Part shown: positions 26,276 through 32,500 of the stretch, in pieces
Numbering within the stretch: position 1 is the first letter of the stretch
Layout of the letters: the number at the start of each line of letters is the position of its first letter
NCBI GenBank assembly: GCA_018398765.1
Contig: JAHBMJ010000920.1
Location: 1 to 32,500, forward strand
Length of the DNA: 32,500 bases
Direction of reading: 5' to 3'
DNA from: Chromera velia
Taxonomy: Eukaryota; Sar; Chromeraceae
Notes under the pieces: model-generated
Seen by the model: only the letters and a program-made list of their open reading frames with translations
Database searches by the model: none
What the model was told of the DNA's origin: nothing
Translations under genes and position numbers: made by a program

Positions 26276-26833
26276 CTACAAGATGTGTAGGGCCTCAGCG
26301 GAGGAGTAAGTAAGGAAGAGGGCCAGCGGAAGGAGAGTGAGAAGTGACATACGAAAATCGGATAGACAGGCCAGAGGGGGACTGAAAGACGACAGAAGAA
26401 ACAGAGAGAGGACCACTGCCAGACCCAATAACGAACCTGGTGCGACGGTGTAGCGCACTTCTGTTTTCGGAAGCGGCTCCCGCTGACTCGCTGCAGCAGC
26501 GGAAGCCCCCTGTGACTGTGAGAAACGGGCACTCTGGGTAAGACTCTCGGTTCTCTGCGATTGGGAGTTTCCTGAACTCACTACTGAAAATTTTTTGATA
26601 ACAAAACAGTGCCCCCCCGGCTCCGCAGGCACAGGTGCACTTTGCGGAACTGTACCTGCCGCAGCAGCGGCTTCCGGAGCATCTCTGCGTCTCTTGGGAA
26701 GAGGGGGCTGCCTTCCAGCTACAGGCTCCAGGAGAGCCGTGCACATTTCTTGAAGTCTCTCTCGCTGCCCATCCTCGTTGAGTGCCTCTCTGGGGGTGAT
26801 GCCGAAGAACTCTCCCTGCACGTTCGCAACCAT
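26276..26833 (-). CDS. Candidate small gene or exon, unknown product
   Basis: A minus-strand frame opens at an ATG (26831-26833) with A at -3 and G at +4. The N-terminal part, MVANVQGEFFGITPREALNE, and the following charged/helical stretch (ERLQEMCTALLEPVAGRQ) look genuinely coding. An Ala/Pro-rich linker and a Ser/Gln-rich region follow. Read unspliced, it ends after 185 residues with two hydrophobic segments like a tail anchor. However, that part is pyrimidine-rich on the coding strand and contains a good acceptor (CTTTCAG), so it may be an intron misread as membrane segments. I do not recognise the protein. Confidence 0.4.
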   Translation of the reverse strand: MVANVQGEFFGITPREALNEDGQRERLQEMCTALLEPVAGRQPPLPKRRRDAPEAAAAAGTVPQSAPVPAEPGGHCFVIKKFSVVSSGNSQSQRTESLTQSARFSQSQGASAAAASQREPLPKTEVRYTVAPGSLLGLAVVLSLFLLSSFSPPLACLSDFRMSLLTLLPLALFLTYSSAEALHIL

Positions 26834-27285
26834 TGTCGCTCAACCATGAGTCAAAATTTCTTTCAGTGCTTTCACGTTGAGGATGAGTAATTGGATAGCC
26901 GTATCACGCTTGAAAAGAAAGATCAACAGATGAACAAAAGGGGTAACCATGAAACAAAAATGATCGGCTTGATGCACGCAGCATTTATGCCACTCAAGAA
27001 TTACATTCCCACTGAATCCAGGAAGGAGTCCTAAGCCCGCATCGAGCTACGGGAACGGAGAACACAACGGAAGATGGGCCGCGCAGCCGCTGCTACTGAT
27101 ACACAGTCTGGCTCCACAGATTCTAAAATCGAACGAAATCAGAAAGAAGGAACATAACAAAGAAAAAAGAAAAGGGGATGAAAGGAGCGGTGTATCGGGT
27201 TCTGTGTCTTTATTCCTACTTCGCCCTTGCATTTCTTCCAAGGTCTGCTCGTCTCTTTCATGCAGCGTTCCTCCAATATACCCAC

Positions 27286-27549
27286 CTGGTCACACACCTC
27301 CACACAGAGGTCCATCCCTGAAGCGTCGGTCAGAAGGAAGGACACATGGAAGAACAGTTCCTTTTCGTCATTTCCAGGAAGGTCTCTTGCACCTGCCTGG
27401 TGGTTGGTCGCCCTCACGGAGGGCCTCGATGTTTCACGTTCTCGAATCATGTCACCAAGACTGCAAGCAAGATGCTCAAGAGGACGGGCGGTGGCTTGTG
27501 CGACGGTATCAAGCAGCCAAGAGAGCAAGGAAAGAAAACACACAATCAG
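27286..27549 (-). CDS. Candidate internal exon, unknown protein
   Basis: A minus-strand open stretch between an acceptor GTGTCTGCAG and a strong donor CAG|GTGGGT, 88 codons in phase 0. It contains PLEHLACSLGDMIRERE and FFHVSFLLTDASGMDLCVEV, which reads like a beta-rich domain. Its 5' edge is uncertain because the first 40 bases are pyrimidine-rich. It may belong to the same gene as the exons at 30-32 kb. No family is recognised. Confidence 0.4.
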
Positions 27550-28049
27550 CTGCAGACACTTTGCAGGGCTCACCGGTGCCGTCAGGTGAATTTGGTATAG
27601 AGGTCGTCTGAACGCATTTGCACTTGAGGGCCTTCGCACACCGTGACTTCATTATGGAGAAAGTCTTAAAACAAGGAGAGACGCAGGCATGCATGTAAAA
27701 ATGAAAGGCTACCGCTGGAAAACCGGCGTTGCAGACCCATCCACCTCTTTACCAAGTATGTGGCTCTGCAGACAGACCTGAACTCCGTGCCAACGCCAAA
27801 TCTGCCGCATTTTATGGACACGTTTTCCACCCGAAATATTCCGCATCTCTGCGCAACTCGGCAACAGGAAGCAGAAACCGTTCATAAGGAGAGCACAAGA
27901 ACAGACAAATCAGAAACACGGTACACGTTTGCCCGTCGTCTTGACTGATTTTGAATCCAATTTCCCCAACCTGACAAAAAATGACAACATGTCAGGGCTT
28001 TTTGAGTCATCTCTCCGTCTACACATGTCTGTCTCTAGCACCCGTGCAT

Positions 28050-28591
28050 ACATGACGATTCCCCCACTGACACCAGTGTCGTTGACGATCCCTTCCAGAG
28101 TTGTTGTGCGAGGCCCTTTACACCCAGGGGATCTAATGTTGAACACCCGTCGTCGCTCTACACCGCCTGTCGATGCGAGAAGTCGGCCTGTTGGACTGGC
28201 AGCGGCACAGGAAGAGGACGACGAGGCAGAAAAAGACGAGGAAGAAGAGGAAGAAGACGCAACAGCAGGAGCAGCAGTAGCAGCAGCAGCAGCAGCAGAA
28301 GAAGAAGAAGAAGAAGAAGAAGAAGAAGAAAGGTCGACATCCAAAGAAGGGTAAGGACGCCGGTCGCTCCCGTCTGCTCCTGAAGTTGCCCCCCCATTTC
28401 CGCTTCCCTCTTCGAGATGTCGCTTCCGACCCCTTCCTGTTCCTCCCTCCTCATTCCCACCATGGTTTCCTGGAACCTCCCGGGAAACGCGCACAAATGG
28501 TCCAAGAAGACCAGTGGAGAACGACGAGGAGGACGGATCTGCTTCATGGTCTAGCAGGTCGTCTGATGACCTGATGGGGTTCGCCCTCATT
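28050..28591 (-). CDS. Candidate exon with Ser/Ala homopolymers
   Basis: The minus-strand frame starts after an ATGCATGCAG acceptor (or at the ATG ending at 28590) with MRANPIRSSDDLLDHEADPS. It passes through Gly-rich sequence and long Ser and Ala tracts (28225-28335), then RRVFNIRSPGCKGPRTTTLE. Such homopolymer-bearing exons are common in coccidia. The opposite strand is also open over the tract as Glu/Ala repeats, so strand choice rests on the neighbouring minus-strand exons. The left edge is uncertain. Confidence 0.4.
28225..28335. repeat. GCA and GAA trinucleotide repeat block
   Basis: Imperfect GAG/GAA repeats, then about eight GCA/GTA units, then about eleven GAA units. It encodes Ser/Ala on the minus strand or Ala/Glu on the plus strand. 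It is likely length-polymorphic. Confidence 0.9.
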
Positions 28592-29724
28592 CTGCATGCA
28601 TATAAGCAAGAGAAAAAATGCCATTGAACGCAAATTAAAAAGTCGGCATGGAGAAAGAAGATTCGAGGACGCAGGCGATGCTGCCTAAACAAAGACGAAG
28701 CAGGCACACAAGGAGCGGGCAGAAAGGGCAAAGCTTGTAAAGGGAAGAGGCCAAACTAAAAAGTCCAAAGAGGATCTGTCGACAACTTTTACGGATGCAC
28801 AGTTGGAAGCTGGTTCCTGCATCATTTTTCCTCTCTTTCACTCATGGAAGCGTTCAGTTCTGCTCTCTCGCCTTTTCTCTCCCATCACCCCGGCTCAAGT
28901 CCCCCTCTTTCTCACAAAGGGAGGAAAACTGACTGCCGTCTGTCCGCAAGTTGGTGCGCGAACGCAGGGATACGGGTGATTCTGGGGCACTCGTTGAGTT
29001 CGAGCACAAACACTGCAGACAGGGAATACCAATGCAAAAAGTAAGTGCGCGCAATTGAGGATCGAAGGCCGGGAATTTGACGACGACTCCATGACCGTGA
29101 AATAAGAACGTGACGCTCGACTCTCGAGGCCGTCAGTGCTTTTAACGATCACCATTACGGACCTTCACCTCTCTCCCTGTCTTCCTGACAAACGTCGTAG
29201 AGCACTCCAGGTTTCCGTTGTATGCTGCGCACGCTGCAGAGACAGAAAGTGAGTGAAGCGCGGACGCCGTGCCCAAGTCATTATGCTGAATTGCTGCGAG
29301 AAAAACTCTCGAAAATTTCCATTTTTCTTCTGGTATGTCCGAAGTAAAGTGAGACGGGCAGCGATTCACAGTTTCCCGAGTTCATCATTTTGAAGAGTGC
29401 TGCAGGCAGACAACCTCGCACAAAACCCGTGTAGAATGTCTCCGACTCACAGTGTAGTGAGCTGCTTGTTGCGTGCAGGTGGATTTGGGATGGAGGATTC
29501 GCCGTTGCCAGCTGATTCATTTTTCGATTGAAAGAGACACTTGACACATATTCCGATACCAATGAAGCAAGCAGCAGAAGCAGACAGGCTGAGTCACAAG
29601 GCAACAACAAACCGACTGGTAAGTTGACTGACAGAATCCAATCGCCAACCTGGAGCCCTCCCTGCAAAGACCAGAAAGGATCCGGTGGGATTTCTGCCTC
29701 GATCACAAAACTTAATTGTCTTAC

Positions 29725-29877
29725 GCGAGGCCTTTAATTCAAAAACAACGAGGGCCTGTGACAGAGCCGCGCACAGATCGAGACTTTGAAGCTTCTGCGT
29801 GAAATAAGAGAGAGTCAACTGGAGGTGCAGAGTCACGCACGCAAGGACAAGTCCACAGACGTCCAAGGCAATTCTTT
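29725..29877 (-). CDS. Candidate exon, hydrophobic helical segment
   Basis: The minus-strand frame reads IALDVCGLVLACVTLHLQLT, then SYFTQKLQSLDLCAALSQAL and VVFELKAS, ending at a CTCGC|GTAAGA donor (phase 1). It looks like alpha-helical repeat protein and could continue the gene at 30109-32305. The acceptor, and so the junction to the exon ending at 30109, is ambiguous: both phase-compatible AGs have weak pyrimidine tracts. Confidence 0.45.
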
Positions 29878-30108
29878 TCTCGTAAACCCGTAATGCAAGA
29901 AAGGATCTCGTTGCAGATCTTTCGCATTAAGTCTTTCGAGCCGTTCGACTGACTTCATCTTGTGAGAGCCACTTTGTCAGAGCAGGGGTGACGTTCGAAA
30001 CGAAAAAGTCTCTGCACACAAGGACACGAATTCAACCGCTGAACAACAGTGAAAACTAGTATTTCCCCTCAAAGTGACTGCACCTTGAGCAAAAACAGGA
30101 CAACTCAC

Positions 30109-32305
30109 TTTTGGGAACTCCCATCGTTCACGAAAAGTCGCTGAGAGCTTCCACCAGCCGAGTGCCCCGCTACTCCATCTGTTCTCATCGCAATCGGCGC
30201 CCTGCCTGCTTGGAACTCTGTCACCTGCACGGGCAGCAAACGTCTCTGCGTCCACTTCACTGTCACAGCGTTTTTTGTGATTTTTCGGTCTGTCGAGCTC
30301 GGTCCAGTGGTGCCTTCCCGAGGAACTTAAATCGGCTGCCGACCGGCTCCTTTCTTTCTTTCTTTGTTTCTTTCTTTCTGACCGGTGACGAAACGTGTTG
30401 GATCTCCCACTGCGAGACAGCGGCAACAATAGGAGGGACGCAAGTGCCAAGAGAAAAGCAAGAGCAAGAAAAAGCAGGTTGAATCAAAAGGCATCAAAGT
30501 CAGCGCCTGGAAATGCACAAACAGCCACACACGAAAAGGTGCAGAGAGGAGGCGTCACAACAGACATTCGTGTTTCTACTCAAGAGGCTTTCGCCGACCT
30601 GCACTAGCACGTCTCTCCACTGCAAAGGTTGGATGTGTTGGAGGTATTGCAAATAGCCGTCACGGTCGTTCGTGACTACTGCATGCATGCAATCCAGGTG
30701 GAGCAACAAGAGGGTCCGACTGGCTTCGACAAGAGGAAACCATCCATCTGGATTGGTCGTTGTCCCTGCTGACGGTCGGCCAGGGGGAGACAGACTCGGG
30801 AGACAAACGTGTCCTCCTTGTGATGACGATTTCTTTTTTCATCTAGCAAAATCGGAGGGGAGTTGGAATGGATTGATGGACCTTTTCATTCAGTTGGATA
30901 TCGCCAAAGCGGGCGTACCGCTTTTTTTGTATCTCGCCAAGCAACCGACCAGGCTGATTCCGAAGAATGTTCACTGCCCAGCGTCTCATCTGAACCACTC
31001 TGAGTTTCTCGGTGGCATTCAGGCAGAGGTCTGACGTAGCTGCTGAGACACCACCAGCAACCCGTTGTGCTGGCCGACTCAGCTGCTTAAAGCATCGTCT
31101 CACCGGAGGCAGTTGATCTGGCATGCAGGGAGGGACGAAGAGTGAGGCGGAAGGGGAATGATTGCGAAGACCTTTTCCCAAGTCACAAGTCAATACGGGA
31201 CGCAAGAGAGCGAAGCGGAAGATCTGCAAACAAAGCTAGAAAAATGAGGAAAGCAGCCATGTTCCACAACGAAATAGAGGAAAGGAGGAAACTCTACGCA
31301 CCTGCAGTTGGCAGTCTCCTGTTTTGGCCACCCGCTTCCTCATCCTCTCCCTCCTGTGAATCGAACTGGAGGACCCTTATGCTTGTGAACTTTTCTTCAT
31401 TCAAATTCCAGTACGTCTCTTCCCCAATGTCCTTCACATCCAACTGAAAGAACGAAAGAGAAAGCGACGGGGCGCAAAAGTATACGCGGACAGGCACGGG
31501 CTTATAAAGAAGGAATGGGACACAGAAAGAATAAGAAACAATCATAAATGCGGGATCAGAAGAAAGAGAGAGGTGCCCGGAGATCAATTCCTTCGCTCCA
31601 TCAGATGTTACAGAGCCAAAATTCGAGAGAGGTACCAGCAATGAAGCATCCTGAATGTAAGCTAAATGCAGAAGCGTGCAGAAGGGAGGGATTACGAAAG
31701 TCGGGAGCTGGTGGCCGACAGCAGAAGGTGGCGAGAAGCCGAGCGGCGGCAGAGCGATTGATGACAGACGTGGCACAGAAAGAAGAAGAAAAAAGGCAAA
31801 CAAGGTCGCGACAGAGACACTACAAAGGTGTGAACATCCACCCGCTCCGCCGGCTGCCAATCACTGTAAAATTCAAGATTCAGAGGAAGAGAGCAGCGAC
31901 CTTCCCTCTGTGCACGATAACGACATCCCCCATCGTGAGGAATGGTATGGTATTCGTCTCTGTACTCCCGTGAATCTGCAGACATTTTCATTCACCAGAA
32001 CTCAGAGAGTCCACAATTGGGACCTAACAAAGAAACCTGAAATTGATGCAGCGAACAAAACTTGCGTCATCTTTTCATTCATACGGCCTGCCAGCCCGCC
32101 GGTCGTCCATTCTTTCACCCATCCATCGATCGACCCACCCATCCGTGCGTCCGTTCATGCACATGCGCATGCACGCATCCTTCTAATCCAGGTGCCATGC
32201 AACCGGTCCCGCTTACTTGCTGCGAAAAAAGAAACTTGTCGTTGATCAGGTCTGTCTCCTGCAGAATAGACCGTCGGTCGACAATTCCCGCGTTGATTCG
32301 ACAAC
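30109..32305 (-). CDS. Unrecognised multi-exon gene, five chained internal exons
   Basis: Minus-strand exons 32217-32305, 31302-31443, 30950-31030, 30599-30747 and 30109-30224 have GT-AG borders and agreeing phases (0, 1, 1, 0, then 2). They give about 191 residues without a stop. Recognisable stretches are CRINAGIVDRRSILQETDLI, DVKDIGEETYWNLNEEKFTS, KLRVVQMRRWAVNILRNQPD, GWFPLVEASRTLLLLHLDCM and DGYLQYLQHIQPLQWRDVLV. The sequence is rich in Leu, Arg and Trp with helical character, suggesting a soluble alpha-helical scaffold or repeat protein. No membrane segment or catalytic motif is visible. The fifth exon (30109-30224) is less protein-like than the rest. The gene runs off the right edge and probably continues leftward through the candidate exons at 29725-29877 and possibly beyond. 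I cannot name the family. Confidence 0.6.
30348..30380. repeat. (TTTC)n microsatellite
   Basis: About seven imperfect CTTT units within a presumed intron of the minus-strand gene. Confidence 0.85.
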
Positions 32306-32500
32306 CTGCAACAACCCAGCAGCGGTACAGGAACAATGTGACGGTTGGCTGCCCCAGACTGCAGCATTCTTTTCTTGGCCAGTTAACCCGCATACGTCAC
32401 TTCCAATTCTTCCCTTCCAGGAGCAGTGCGAGGTTCCTTCAGTCACATTCTCTCTCGGATTCACGGAGCCACACTCAAGGCTTAGTGACTTCGGAAACAA

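Noticed and set aside
26276-26410. Two C-terminal transmembrane helices in the 185-codon minus ORF
   Set aside because: The DNA is pyrimidine-rich with a good splice acceptor inside, so the hydrophobic residues may be translated intron.

Overview
The window looks like nuclear DNA of a coccidian apicomplexan. Genes are split into many short GT-AG exons, introns are full of (GT)n and (CT)n microsatellites, and one gene encodes a protein with a possible bipartite apicoplast leader. A divergent promoter carries a Toxoplasma-type WGAGACG motif. The repeat-rich intergenic DNA and an apparent DNA transposon would fit a Sarcocystis-like genome better than Toxoplasma or Neospora, but this is only a guess at genus level. 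All exon models below were joined by hand from splice signals and reading-frame phase.

Layout. 1-2312: the 3' part of a calpain-family cysteine protease gene (+), whose catalytic-Cys exon lies off the left edge. 2313-6418: about 4 kb with no convincing gene (AT-rich patches, a TA microsatellite, a palindrome, pyrimidine tracts). 6419-11918: an 11-exon gene (+) that I reconstruct as a 469-residue fusion of a DUF2358 domain and a CreA-family domain behind a signal peptide. 11919-12946: AT-rich convergent intergenic DNA with a degenerate inverted repeat. 12947-15317: a 4-exon gene (-) for an unrecognised 675-residue protein. 15318-16036: a divergent promoter. 16037-19944: a 7-exon gene (+) for cytoplasmic poly(A)-binding protein (751 aa, four RRMs plus MLLE). 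19945-24338: no supported gene, but G-rich and pyrimidine-rich tracts. 24339-25684: a 1.33-kb transposon-like element with inverted termini, an 8-bp target-site duplication and two 0.4-kb internal direct repeats. 25685-26275: AT-rich flank. 26276-32500: minus-strand coding material, with five phase-compatible exons of an unrecognised gene (30109-32305) and several less certain exons to the left.

The genes do not form an obvious pathway. PABP is a housekeeping translation factor, calpain is a regulatory protease, and the DUF2358-CreA protein is the most likely plastid or secretory-pathway novelty. The main discoveries to check are the DUF2358-CreA fusion and the 1.33-kb element.
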